DNA from: Polytrichum commune
Lineage: Eukaryota; Streptophyta; Polytrichopsida; Polytrichales; Polytrichaceae
DNA: 64,000 bases
Assembly (NCBI GenBank): GCA_950295325.1
Contig: OX485805.1
Span: 11,034,501 to 11,098,500 of the forward strand
Direction: 5' to 3'
A program made the translations under genes and the position numbers. The notes beneath the pieces are model-generated. The model was not told the origin of the DNA. It was given only the letters and a program-made list of their open reading frames with translations, and did no database searches. Below are positions 47,245 through 60,610 of this stretch, in pieces (position 1 is the stretch's first letter; every line of letters begins with the position of its first letter).

Positions 47245-47252
47245 CATTGGAA

Positions 47253-48480
47253 CTCCAGCTTTTGGCACTGAGCACGAGGCGGCTAGCGAGCTTAGGCTTA
47301 GGCTTAGGCTTAGGCTTAGGCTGCTGCTGGCACTGCCGCAATCGCAAGGGCAAGGGCAATGGCAAAGATTTTATTATTGAGTGTAAGTCGGGGGAGTCAG
47401 ATGTTGTAGATGTGCAGGTGGAGCCAATCTCTTGCAAATCTCAAGGCCATGTGCGTTGAGCTTTGCACCCTTGGAGTAAGCTACAAGATGGGGTCGTAGC
47501 TCCTCCTAATGTTAATTACTAGGGCACCCACTCTTAGATAGACAGGTCAGGGACCCTCCAGTCTTGGTCTGCTATCGTCTCTTTTCTCTTTGATAATCAT
47601 TCACGTATGTATAACGATGAGGGTTTCACGTTTTCCTTCAATACCAATAGGGTATGGAGGTTTGGAGTTTTTTTATTGTGTTTTATACCAGTCAAGTCTA
47701 TATAGCATGTAGGAATCCTCATCCCTAGCTGAAATGGTTCTAAGTGTCAATATGGTTTAGAATGGTGCAGTATGACCCAAATAATAAGTTGGATATACAA
47801 AGGTGCTCTCAACTTTGCGTACCCATCGAATATTGATCTTTGACTTATATTACAACTTTTGATACCTACATGTAGGTTTATATATATATATATATATAAC
47901 ATGATTGATGTTGATTATTGATACCCGTGTGTAGTAAGTTTTTGCTATGGCTCAAAACAACAAAACCCAGGGAACAAAGTCTCCAGGAAGACTGAGCTAG
48001 TGTCTATAAGGGTTATTGTCACATTGGATTAAGGATTTTAATAACATGTTAAGATCTTTCTTCCTTCATTACTTCTTAATTCCAGTTATTTTCCCACTCT
48101 TATGGTTCTTTTGTGCTTCCTCAGTAGTGAGTGACTCCGTCCTATCAAAAGGTAATTTTCTATCATTCTATGGTTTCGACCTATGTCAGTCGTGAAGCTC
48201 AACAGCTTGGCAAGTAGTCATTGGCAATTTGTCAGGACTGAAGTCCGGGGTAATGTCTTTTAGTAACCGCATCGTCTTTGATCAATGTAAATCACAATTG
48301 CAACAATTCAACATTTTAATTTCCTTTTAATTGAACTTACAACCATCATGCCTATCTTCACATGCTCAAGTCACCACCTTAGTCTTCGACCATCTGGTGA
48401 CTCATCTCAAACAATCATCCATTTGTCAATACGGAATCAATACATCAACATCTAGGCGATCTTCTTCCTTAAGGCTTTAG
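47253..48480. repeat. Intergenic DNA with a TTAGGC-type hexamer run and a dispersed repeat
   Basis: Five CTTAGG units lie at 47291-47320. 47425-47530 (CAATCTCTTGCAAATCTCAA ... AGTAAGC.ACAAGATGG ... GGGCACCC) matches 50248-50360. A (TA)n run lies near 47880-47898. The open frame at 47174-47437 crosses the MITE boundary and the hexamer run and is not a gene. Confidence 0.6.
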
Positions 48481-49690
48481 TCCTCTATAGACTAATCAAT
48501 CAACATACAAAGGGTAAAGTCTTACTCCAGTAAGATATTCTTTCCTTCAGGGGAAGGTACAGCTTTGACAGCCTATAGCCTGCCTCTAGCCCTTCCATCT
48601 TTTCCGCTGACACTTTGCTTAGCTCTTCTCTTCTTTCCCTCTCTGACACACTAGCTAATGGCTGTGAATTTGGGGCGCTAGCCCAGGCGATAGCCTCACT
48701 CTAGCCTCCCTGTCTTTCTCTCTTCCTAAGACTATTGCCCTTCTCGGCTGGCTACTAAGCAGCCCCTCGGGACCTCTCAGTCCTCTCTACAGACTATGGC
48801 CATTATCTTTTCTTGACTTGGCCCATGGCCTGATCCCACTGGTCTCGGCTACTAGTCTTTAGCCAAGTCTATTGCCCTTCTTGCTTCCTATCAAGCCTTT
48901 TCTTACTTGCCTTCTTCACGACAGGCGGTATGTATCCGTCAAACTCTCTCTGACCAGTTGCCTTGCCACTCTCTGGCCTTTTATCAGACTATTGCCTGTC
49001 TTAGCCTTGCTCTCGGCCACTTCTTGATCTTTCAGACCATTGCCTCACCTCAGTCACACTCCATATCTCTCAACCTCTTTCCGTCTCATCTCTGATCACT
49101 CACTCTGAACCAATCTCTACTCTTCCGAATGCAGATTTCCTCTCAGACTACTTGCCTGATTTTGTCATTACAATGCTATGTCAGACTACTTGCCCAACCT
49201 TACTTCCAAATATCACTCACAACATTTCACATAACTTACTTCAACAATCCTCTTCACTCATAAGACAAACAATTTCACATAATACTTCACTCATAATCAT
49301 CTCATTAACACAAAAGAGATAAGTCCACTTCAGGGTCCAAGTTTTTCGGCCCTTTAACTTCCTAACATTGTCATTCCAAGCTTCCTGCTTGTTCAAGACT
49401 ATTGCCTGGCTCAATCACTGAGCTACAGACTTCTACGCCTATTGCTAATCTGAGACTATGTAAGATCTTGCTGCTTGCAAATAACCTGTCTTCCTACTTG
49501 CCTGGCTCCTTCTTAATGTCGAGAGAGAAGACCAGGTGGTTTAGCCGTCGTAACCACTTCTTAACGGCTATTGCATGTTTTCATCCCTTTGGATGGCTAC
49601 TGACTGCCTATAGCCGAATGAAAGACGTTAAATTTCAAGAATTGTCCTTTTCAGACAGGCGATAGCCAAAAAATCAGTTCTACACCGTGC
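48481..49690. repeat. Pyrimidine-rich zone with recurring AGACTATTGCC words
   Basis: Words of the type (C)AGACTA(T/C)TTGCC occur repeatedly (near 48727, 48988, 49147, 49182 and 49398) with TCTCGGC/CTAGCC variants, in a strongly C/T-biased strand. AGGCGATAGCC appears near both edges (about 48685 and 49657). It may be an old decayed tandem repeat. Open frames here are S/L/C-rich by composition. Confidence 0.45.
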
Positions 49691-49737
49691 ATTCATTTGT
49701 ATATAAGTCCAACATTGATCGGGGCTCGTGACGCTTG

Positions 49738-50475
49738 ACTCAAGACAAACCACCTAATTTTACTTTTACTTATAAGCCTATTCGGTTTGTCGTGGGAATT
49801 AGTGCACCCTAGCTACGTACTGAGTCTCCTCTGTAAGCTTAATAACCCTAATAAGTACACTAAATATGGTATTTAGTGTCACCAATTCTAACTGTCCTGC
49901 TCAATAGTATTTGTGAATTGTGGTGTAGCGTCACCAACACTAAATGTCGACCCCACATTATTTGTCATTCCTTGTAATATTTTTGGGCAGATTATAGACT
50001 TACAGTGTTGCAATAGCTGTCACTTACACCAAATGGTTTTTCATCCGAATGTCAATCGTCCATGACAACGTTTCATCACAAGTTGCTAACGAGAGAAGGT
50101 AGGGTTTTGGCCAATGGATGAACTCATCCGTCATCCATGACAATATTTGTTCACTTATTCATAAGAAATGTCATCCGAAAAGGCACCATAGTGGCATAAA
50201 ATACCATATGACACTAAATATCGCATTTAGTGTTGTTAATGTAGTTGCCGATCTCTTGCAAATCTCAAGGCTGTGTGCTTTGAGCTTCGAACCCTCGAGT
50301 AAGCGATAAGATGGTGTTGTAGCTACATCTAACTTAAGCTTAATAAGGGCACCCCCACTTAATTTAAGAGGGCATGGCTTAGGACTCAGGACAAATGACC
50401 TAATTTTACTTTACTTATAAGCCTATTAAGTTCCTCATGGGAGTTAGTGCAACCTAGCTGCGTACCGAGTCTCCT
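49738..50475 (+). repeat. Direct repeat pair flanking a MITE
   Basis: 49738-49830 and 50383-50475 share CAA.T.ACCTAATTTTACTT, TTACTTATAAGCCTATT, GGGA(A/G)TTAGTGCA and CTAGCT.CGTAC.GAGTCTCC. Between them lie a CACTAAATA MITE (49858-50232) and a dispersed-repeat copy (50248-50360). The latter carries a TTCGAACCCTCG motif that on the minus strand is B box-like, but no good A box is seen. Confidence 0.6.
49858..50232 (+). mobile_element. CACTAAATA-family MITE, 375 bp
   Basis: Starts with a 21-nt hairpin CACTAAATA-TGG-TATTTAGTG after TA (49856-49857) and ends with CACTAAATATCGCATTTAGTG; the expected right TA reads TT. The interior aligns over its whole length with 21885-22253. Confidence 0.8.
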
Positions 50476-53400
50476 TAAGTTATCCCTAATGTCTTATGCG
50501 ACCATAATTTGGTTCGCTCTAACCCCTTTGACACCAGTTCCGATGGGTTTTGGAATGTTTCAACTACCCCTTTTATTCATGTTCAGATTTGCGATGTCAT
50601 GCCACGTGAATAAATTCGATTCAACAGAGTTAGCTCGTTTTGGATCAATTTAAGTACATGAGTGTGCTCTCAACCGGTTTACAATGGAATTGGTTCATAA
50701 ATGCTTGCTTGACGTCTATCACCTTTGTGGTTTAGGGGTAGCATATCCTAAACATGGTGTTTTGTTGATCCCTACGTGCAAATAACTCCCAATTGATTTG
50801 AAAATTTTGCATGACTCTCAAACAAAACATATCCTAAACATCCACCATTCTAATCTCTAGTTGGACATGTGTTGGTGGGTGTAAATCCATGTGGAAGGTG
50901 GGCAGTTGTGGCACCGCTGCCTCGAATTGCAAAGCCTCCCAAGAAATCACAAAATAACAGTTTCAAGATTTGTGAGTTGTTTTGAGTGGGTAAATTGTCC
51001 CCCTCGTCTGAACGAGGGTAACATTTTGTCGTTTGGAGATGATTTGAGTGGAGGTTCGATCAAGAAACCAACCTTGATCTAGTTTCTAACTTTATATCCC
51101 TCGAGACCACTATTGATATTCCTATTATAATCTCGTGCATAACAAAACTTGAGCGCTTTAAATTTGGACTGTGAATAGTCACCTCTAACATGCAAACACA
51201 TATACGGTTGGATTTGTCAAAAAAAAGAAGCTCTAGATCTTCATCAACTACGGTCGCTAAGATTGACGTCACAATTTTCAGGCAGATTTTAGGGAACTCG
51301 ATCGGAGCGTGGGAAGTTCGAGGTGAAGCTTAATTACCCCAAGTTAATAAGTAGTTAAAGTGGTCGGTGTGGGGGAAGGCCAACTGCGAGCTTCTCGGGT
51401 GTCGAATTTTTGACTAGCATGCGACACGTTGACATTCTTCCAGGGCCCAACTTTTAAGGCAGGCAGTCCCTTTAAACAAACACTGCCTTTCAAGCCCTTC
51501 TAACATATAGGTACAAGGTACATGGTTATTTTTTACTTGTTTTCAAAGACAAATGGAACACTTCGTTTTGTTGCTAAGTAAAACATACAAGGCCATCGAG
51601 ACTCGAAGCATTTGAGGTGCATGGTTAACTCGGCACATACTTAAAAGAAAACCCAACTCGTGAACGACATACACTTCAACTCCAAATGAAATTTGCAACA
51701 ACACGATTCGAGAGATATTCACCTCAATTTTTAATAATAGAAAGTTCAAAACTTCCTTTTTGTTTGGATAGACCCAACAGCATTATAATGAACATGAACA
51801 TCTTCAATAACAAAACAACGGAAGTGGACAAACCAACAGTAATATTGTTCAAGTTTAGTCCATCTTACTTCATGGTTGGGTTTGGAAATCCAGAACTAGT
51901 GTAGTAAGTACGGATTGAGATAAATCAATCACAAATCTACAAGGGGTACTTGTTCTTTCCAACCCCGTGAGTAGGTGTCACAAATTCACACACATACAAA
52001 CAAACACAAACAAACACTTAAACTTGCCCATGTTAATGGGGGGGGGGGGGGGGGAAACCAAAAACCAAAAAACCAAAAAGAACCCAAAAAATGAAGAAAC
52101 ATCTCCATAAATTTGTCAATGACATGAATGAATGGCCATCACAAGTGGTTATCATCTTAATCCCAACTTTGTCCAAGAGTATTGGCTCTTATTGAAGACC
52201 AAAAAAATTTGGGTGTATTGTACAAGCTCTATGCATAAACAGGCAACTCAAGTGTTAAGAATGGATGGAACTTAATAGATCGTAATGAAATTAACCTTAA
52301 AAGGTTGGGATAGAGGGAAAAACACAAGAAAAATCCTGATTTTTAGAGAATATTTGTCCTTGTATAGTCTTTTTTCCGTGTTATGACCTGTAAATAAATG
52401 AGTGATAAAGATTTTTCCTCCTATTCTCAATATTGTTGGGGTAGAATCCCGAGTTGCATTGTTTTCTCTTAGAAGTATGTAAATTGAGCTTCAAAACTTC
52501 TTGAAAACCATGAGGTACGTGGGCCTAGCACGTCTATACTTGGAGTATCTATTAAATCAAGAGTGTTTTCAGCTAACACACCAAATACAAGATATCACAC
52601 TCCAAACTTGAAACAATGTGTCCAAGTGTTATGACAACATTGATTGCATTACATGACATCTGAGTTGGTTGTTGATCATCCATGACATTACCCCATCCCT
52701 ATCAATAGGTAAGGTAACTACACCTAATTAGGAGCTTTACCCAACACTAACCTCTATAGATTTTTGCCTAGTAGAAACTTACCTATACTCAACACTTAGT
52801 TTGAACATGAGAACCTAGGGTTGATTTTGCACACACCTATAATCAACACTTTCAATTATGTGTTGAGATGCATTCAAATCCTCTTTTAATTATCAACAAG
52901 AGTTACAAGACGCAAAATTAATAATTGAAAGTAAACTAGTAAAATGAACTATGCTTAGATGCCTCAAAGTCCATACTAACTATAATTGTTCATGAAATGA
53001 CTCCCTCCCCGTCTTTATGGTCATTGGTAACTACAACTAATTGTGACCTTCACCCAACCCCTACCTCTACAAATTCATGCCTTGAATAAACATAAATTGA
53101 GCATGAAAACCTAAGATCTATTTTAGACACATTACAAAATTAACACTTTCAATTATGTGCTAATATGCATTGAAGTCTTCTTCCAATTACCAACAAGACT
53201 TACAAGACTTGACCAAAACTAAAGGTAATAACTATCCTTAGATGGTTTTGAAAAGGATGATAATAAGTATAGTTTCCATAGGCACTTGAGTATTGTGAAG
53301 CAAGGAGTCAAGGCCATAAGCTTATAACCTTAACCTTACGGTTAATTAGTACGCTCATTATCCCACTTAGTGCATGTTATTCTTCGGGAGTTTTGCAATG

Positions 53401-54085
53401 CAATAACATCTTACTCATGGTTTCAAATTTTATGAACGAAAGTTCAATAAGTTGTTTGGACATTATAGAACACAAATGACTTTGGTTGGTAAAATATTAT
53501 ATTCTCAATAAATAGTTATAGCACTTCGTAACTTTAAATAATAACACGCACTAATTGGGATAATCAATGTAATAGCCAAGAAGCTTGAAGTTGTGTGACT
53601 AAGGTTCTATTTCAATGTAGATGGAATCTAAATTTCCAACTAGAATTCGGTGAGTGAGCGGCCTACATGGAAACTAACCCTAAGTAATGAAATTAACTTA
53701 GTGGGCGTGAGTAGAAAGTGTGGTTGTTACGGTTGTTAGTCTTATATGTCCGGAGTTCAATGGGACGGGTCATGTGTGGCTGAAGGGTCATCATTATTCC
53801 AAGCTACCTAGCTAGACCCTTCCCGCATTCTTAACGACATTCGAGGGAATTCGGGAGCATGTAAGTAGGTTATGTCTCTTGTCCACACGGCAAGGACACA
53901 CCGCCTCCACAAACCCTCCACTATGCAGTTCGTCCGATCTTCAATATTCCAACTCAATGGTTTTGCATAAGGTACATGGGTGTTTTTCTTTGTTTTTTTT
54001 TAAAAAAGAATTTTGCATAAGGTATGTGGGTGCATTTTGGTTACTTCTTTTGTTTTCCATATGGAGATATGTGTGTTTCATTAGC
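50476..54085. other. Intergenic DNA with G17 tract and a MITE fragment, no gene
   Basis: A run of 17 G lies at 52038-52054. 53447-53552 (TTATAGAACA, ATAAATAGTTATAGCA, CGTAACTTTAAATAATAAC) is a fragment of the right half of the 216-bp CACTAAATA subfamily. No coding support elsewhere. Confidence 0.5.
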
Positions 54086-54088
54086 AAA

Positions 54089-54419
54089 CACTAGTAGAAA
54101 ATTATGTCAAAAAGAACCGCAGTCAAACTCAGCTGCGGTTCTTTTGACCAGCTTGATCTGCAGTCACTAAATGACTTCAGAATTGTTTTTGTGGTTTAGC
54201 GATTAAAGTTATAGGAATTCAGGGGGCGTGTAATATACCGTTGGAGAGGTCTTCATAATACCTTTCCAACGGTATATTACACGCCTTTTAATTCTTATGA
54301 TCTTAATCACAAAATGAAAAATGAACATATGTGGTCGTTTAGTGACTGCATATCAAACTGAACAAAAGAATTACAGCCGATTTTAGCTGCGGTTTTTTGA
54401 CAATAGTTTTCTACTAATG
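54089..54419. mobile_element. Small CACTA foldback element, 331 bp
   Basis: CACTAGTAGAAAA at the left and TTTTCTACTAATG at the right (the last bases deviate from TAGTG). The 3-bp duplication AAA lies at 54086-54088 and 54420-54422. A 13-bp hairpin AAAAGAACCGCAG/CTGCGGTTCTTTT (54110-54122, 54133-54145) sits at the left end, and a related GCTGCGGTTTTTT word near the right. In the centre is a perfect 21-bp inverted repeat (54225-54245 and 54265-54285) around a 19-nt loop. Noncoding. Confidence 0.85.
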
Positions 54420-57400
54420 AAAGCTATGATGAAACGTCAATAAAATTTTAAATTAAAAAAAACAAAAAAACTTTAATTGGTAATCAATTATATTCTTCCC
54501 ATAGATTATGTGAGAGTATCCTATTTGTTTTGAAGGCATACCTAAGAGGTTGTTATGACACGTGAATAAATGTTATGGTAGTGTTAGCCCAAATTTCACA
54601 ACAAATATGTTAAATCTTAATGCAACAAATCAATTTGCACTAAACACCCCCCAAAAAAAAAGCTCCTTGCCAAACAACTTGACCCAACTCATTGCTACAT
54701 TCACCAATGTTGTATTTAGTTTCAAGAATATGATCTCAAGTATGCGTTGGCAATTTGGGGTATGGTAAGAGGATTGTTCTAAACTAGTTGCAAAGTATGG
54801 CCCATGATTTGTAGCCCCCCCCCCCCTCCCCAACACACAAACATTTAAATGTTAAGTGCACAAAAATTGGGCATTGTGCACTCCATAGTGGTTGCCATGT
54901 CCATGCATTGTCTTTAATCGTCACTTGACCACACCTATTATTGACGCCTACAATACCCACCAACCAACTTACTCAAAATCAAGGAGCCCAACAAATACGG
55001 ATTCACACTCTTACTACCCAACACCTTCACCTAACCGTGCATCTCATGGCTTGCATTTTACTTGGTTACCTTGGATAGAGGTCACCTCCAAAAGGGTGTA
55101 ACAGCCCGCAGACGAAGAGGCTCTTCATTCATGCTTGCTCCTTAAGGAGCCAACATTTATATCTATCTATCTTATCCTAGTGTTAATTAACTTAATCTAT
55201 ACCAATATTACTCTTTGAAGGGGCATTAAAGGAAGGCCTACCCTCCCAAGGCCTCACCCCTAATAGATTTTCAAGTGTTGGTCCTATTTATACAAAGGGG
55301 TTGGAGATGCTCCTTATTTTGTTAGAAACTAAATACAGTTGAAATGCTTTAAACTTACATGGAAAATTGTCATAGCGTAACTCATTGAGGAAGAGGCCAC
55401 ATCAACTACTACCCACCCAATTGATTGGCATCATCTTCCTAACACCTATTTTGGAAGGTATCTTCCAATGTAGGTTTTTAATCCTCCTAACCCTCCCCCC
55501 CTTCTCAAGCTAGAAAGGCTTTAGGGGACACTACAGGCTAACCAACAAGGCCCCCAATGAAATGTTGTTGTCTTGTCATGTTGTCTCCACATGAACATGA
55601 TGCTTACCTAGTGTTTAGAAAGGATCAAGATTTGATCCAATAAGAGTGACACCTCTTAACTTGATACACCCTCGTGTTATGACCTAGTCGTCCCATGATA
55701 AGACTCTAAAATTGCAAGTGATTGAAATATATATAATTAATTTAAAAAAAATCCTCCATGCATAGGTAATGGAATTGTTTATCGCCGCCCAAGGCTTGAC
55801 ATTTGACATTTTTAAAAGGTTATCCTCTATACCTCACTAAGTGTTCACATCTCAAGAGACATTTTGACAATTCATTTACCTGGATCTCATATCATGCTTA
55901 CAACTTACCATCAATCTACATTGCCGCTAATTTCAACCAATCATACAAAATCTCCCATCGGAACAATCGCACTTGCGATTATGATTAAATTTCCAAATTT
56001 GCACTTTTAGATTTGTTAGGGGAGGATAAAAAAAAACGGTTTTTGTATTTCTAACCTCACGAATAGGGTTCTTTGATGTTGCCTTGCAACTTCTCCTCTC
56101 GTGAGGTTCTCCAAGAAGTGAGCCCTAGCATTCAACTTCTACTTCCACCGAAGATACGTGCGAATTGTGCCATTGAGTAAATTAGAAGAACAGGAGAAAA
56201 CATCCTAGAATATATATTACATGATTTGAAGGACTCGAACACTAGACAACCCTCTTGAAGTTATGGCTTGATTAAACCGTGTTGGCTTTTGTTATCTTGA
56301 AGTGTCTATTTGTTTACAAGTTGTCATATTCAACTTAAGATAGATTGGACACTGCAATAACAACTTGTAATTGGTTGAAAGTCATCAAACAATAGAGTTG
56401 AAGTCTTGGGGATCAAACTCCCGTCGAGTTGGCAAAAATGTGAGTTTGAGAACATGATTATAAAGTCCTTTGAGTTTCTTATGATGTTAAACTATTAAAA
56501 ACTAGATATCTAGTTTGTCATATTAGGATGGGTGGGCCAAGTTAGCTTTGCATAAGTCGACATGGGATTTAGGGTGGTGAATCCCATGGAAATTCTTATT
56601 TTAAATCATGAAGTTTTCTCAAAGTTTTTGGGATGGTAAGAGGAGGTCCAAGGAGTTTCAACCAACTTTCCAAATAGATTCTTACACGCAATGAGCTTGT
56701 GATCGTTTGATAGAAAATCCTCTCAAAGAAAGATCAAACCCACGAATTTGTCCCTCTTTGAGAGACTTTACACATAACTCTAGTAGTGTCTTAGCTTCAC
56801 AAAGTGAACCTTTCAATAAAGACATACATTCAAGGGCAACTTGGCACAACCAAGAGAGATAGCACATGAAAATGTGACAATCCCATCAAATTAGACATTC
56901 AAACCATCATCCCAAACAACTTCATCTAAGTCGAATGTGGGCACAACTTTTTTGTTGTGTCTAGTGTGTGGTTCTACATGATCATACCATGAAGCAAACC
57001 TTTATTTCATTGGTATCCTAATATATGGGTCCTCACCTTTGACACAAACCAATAGCATTTGTCCCAAAACCATGATTCATAATCCTATATTGGGAGGTTG
57101 CGATTATGATAAAGGGTGAAGTGTCTCCCATTCACATCAACCAAGGATCTCTCTCTCTCTCCATAAATGAATTGAATAGGTAATAAAATATAACTCCAAA
57201 GAGCTAATTACTTTGGGGTTAGGGGGGTAATACCTAACAAATGCCCACCATAGATATCGCACTATACATCTATGGACGAGGATGTTTACCTAATCCTATA
57301 TTAAGTAAGAGGACACATAAGAACCTCCTTTCAAAGGTTAAGTTGCAGTGGCAGTTTACCTTAAGTAACTTCTAGGATCAATGTAAGTAGTGCGGACTTG

Positions 57401-60400
57401 TAGGAGGTGTATGCTACCTGCCTCAATTTTTGGTTACACAAAGTTCAAATGGCTAAGGAACATGTAGAATACTCAATGCTTGTTTGGGTATTCATTGATA
57501 CAAAATGTATGATTATGCCGAATTCATTTGTGTGACATGGATAATAAATGGGTTATGATGTTATTCACCTCGTGTAAGTTATTAACCCTCTCTTTGGATT
57601 TGGTTGGTGGCATGGGCACAGGTGAGGCAGACCCTTCACAACTAACGCGACACTCTTAGGTTTTGTATATCACCTTTGTTCAAACATATTGTGTATATAA
57701 TGCTTAAGTATAATGTGAGATACAAAGCATTTTTTATTTGTGATTGAACCTTGAAGTACATTTTGAACGTGTCTCACATACTCCTTTGAGTTTGACTTTG
57801 TAAGTATTGGATATGTAATGCAATATGTTGTTTAAGGGCACAAATGTTACAACCTTAGTAGTTTGGATACTCAAAGGTTTAACTGCTTAGATACATACCA
57901 AGAGGAGATAGGAATAAAAACTTAGAGTTAGGTATGCAATAATATGGCATGATCATACATTTCTCTACCCTGGTTTTGAAAGGTACATAGATATGTAGAA
58001 GAATGGGTTGGCCTTTGAACAAGAGTATGTATAAAGAAGGGATTGTGCTTGAATTTAAGCATAGATCTGTTCAAGAAATGCCCAACTCTCTCTCTATGCA
58101 TTATAAGATAAAATTCAAGAGACCATGTGATACATGAGCTTTCATAGTGTTCAGTAAGACTTCAAGTTGCGAAAGGTTGAGTATCACGTGTATAAACTTT
58201 CACAACTTTTAGATCTGTGTAGATTGTACATTCACTGGTTTGGCATGCGCCTTGCATATGTGAATCATGAATTGGAGAAACTTGTTAATCTAATGTGCAG
58301 TTGGTTTAAACAAGTTTTTTGAATGGTCCATGTCTTCAAACCTGCACGGCGTATCTTACTAATCTTTTAGTTTGTCATTGTGTACCCATGGTAGAGAAAT
58401 GGATGAGTATGAAGGTAGGTTCACTAGTTGGGTGGGTGGATTACTAGGTCATTAGGTAGGTAGGTCACCACTTGTCATTAATTTAGTCGTTAGATGTTGC
58501 AGTCTTACGTAAACTCTACACTATGTCATAAGCAAAGCATACAATATGAAATTAAACAAGATCCAAGAAATCAAAAAAATAAACATGAAATTTTATATAA
58601 CAATTTTAAATATAAACATTGGATTTGTGACAACCAATGCATGGGCCTAGTGCCCCACAATGCTTGTACATATAAATTTGCATTATTTGTTATGCTATAC
58701 CATTATTTGTGGATATCTTCATAACATACTTTAGAGTTTTCAAGCCTCTATGGTCACACCCTTGCTAAGTTGCCACATGGATAAAGTTTTTGAAAGGGGA
58801 AGATTAAAATAAAAATAAAATTGAATGAATAAAAATGATTCATTAGGTGGCCCGTGATTACTCGGTCATGTTGCTCACAAACGTTTAACAACCTACTCAG
58901 TAAAGGTCATCACATTGACATTTTATACATACCATGATATTCTTCTTGATCATTTAGCATCTAACTTAAAGTCATTGCCTTATTACTAGCATACCGCCTT
59001 TAGCTAGGAGCAACTGATATTTTGTTGCATGGAGCATGTTGAGAATTAGATAGATGAGAGTGGGCCATAGTCTTTTGACGTGTCCTCAAATGCTAAGAGC
59101 ATGTCCAACAACTTTGAAAAGGGGTTGGGAAATACCTTCCCGATATTTGTGTTGTTGATACCGACATTTATCAAACCCCAACAGCCACCGGACCGCTTTG
59201 AATGCTACATGTGCCGACACTATGAGGAGCCACACCTAGCATAAATGGATAATCTGACGAGGTTGCCCAAGCCAGCCACAAGTCAATTTAAGTACATTAT
59301 TTTTGTTAGCCTCGAGGTGTCAAGGTCTCATCAATTGGCGCCCACATGCCCAACCACTCATGGGCCTTGAAATCATATAGCAAGACCATCTAGTTGGTAG
59401 CCACCCCAAGCCAATAAAAACATTTATAATTTACAGTGGGCATTGAGATGGCTCATGGGCATGCTTTTAAGAGTCAAACACCCAATGAGATTCATGAAAG
59501 TTGTGCATGAGAACTTATGCAAAGATTGCATTTTGACATGCCACTGAACACATTTATTTGCAACTAATACATGATTTAGACTTGTTGAGACTAAGCCCCA
59601 GAACCGCGAGACCCAATTTCGATACCGAGATTCTTTGAAAGCTCTTAGCATTGAAAAAGGAGAGTTAAAAGCGTCTCATCCAAATTTCTTAATTAAGGTT
59701 TAACATACGACCCTCTAACGAGCTTTACAATAAAGGCATTGTGTTGTGCCACTTTGAAGGACTTGTGGATAACTCTATTTCTAAGTTGATTCCGCTCTAA
59801 CTTTTATCCTCAATTTCTCAAAATGTCCAATAAATGCATGGATGGTTGGAAAGAAGGCACGACCCATGTGGCCGGAATGGCGACCCCCCCCCTCACGCAT
59901 GGGTACATGAAACTCATACCACACGGCACATCACGTGAACGAATGAATGTTTTGATTAACAATTTAATGGTTTAATAAGTCGAACGAATCATTGCCCGCT
60001 TTGAGGCCCGTCTTGCTTGATCGGTAACCACCCAAATATTTAGAATGTGATCATTTGTACAAGTGGTAGTACATGTGAACCGTTTATAAAAGCATGAGCT
60101 CATTAGGAGGGATTACGATCTAATGTACAACATCATGAAAGGTGTTAGGACGGATTCATTTAGATCAATAGGTTGCTTTCACATGGACATGATGCCTTGC
60201 GGCGCACTAATGGGTTTGGGTTAATGAGCAACAAAGTGAATGAGCCTCGAGTCTTTGTCATGCACAAAATCCTTACCTCTAAAGTAAACACTTTCTTTCC
60301 CTTTTCATAGCCTCCAAGGGTGCCCCAACTCACAATCACCATGATCTCAAGTGATGAAGCCATGTACGCTTCTATATGAGTAGAATTATGATGAAAACAC

Positions 60401-60607
60401 CGATATACTTTTAAATACATATACATACTCCAAATTGTGATGATTGTTTCCAAATGATAAAAACACTTTAAAAACATTTTGTTATGTTCGCTTTATAAAT
60501 ATCAGGGGATCAAGGTGTCGGGGTGCTAGCCTGTTACATGTATCAATGATAGACCAAATAGTAGCCCAATATTTGAGAGATTGAATATAAGAAGGTGAGC
60601 CTAGCTC
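54420..60607. other. Long AT-rich intergenic stretch, nothing recognised
   Basis: No element ends, arrays or protein motifs that I can support over 6 kb apart from a C9-10 tract near 54817. A TGTAACAGCCCGCAGACG start near 55098 resembles some LTR starts but no matching CA end or repeat was found. Open frames at 54562-60477 are short and without recognisable domains. Confidence 0.4.
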
Positions 60608-60610
60608 TTA

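Noticed and set aside
55098-55560. LTR-like start TGTAACAGCCCG
   Set aside because: No matching CA end, target duplication or second copy was found in the window.
60160-60477. 105-aa minus-strand open frame
   Set aside because: Length is within chance for this composition and no family features are seen.
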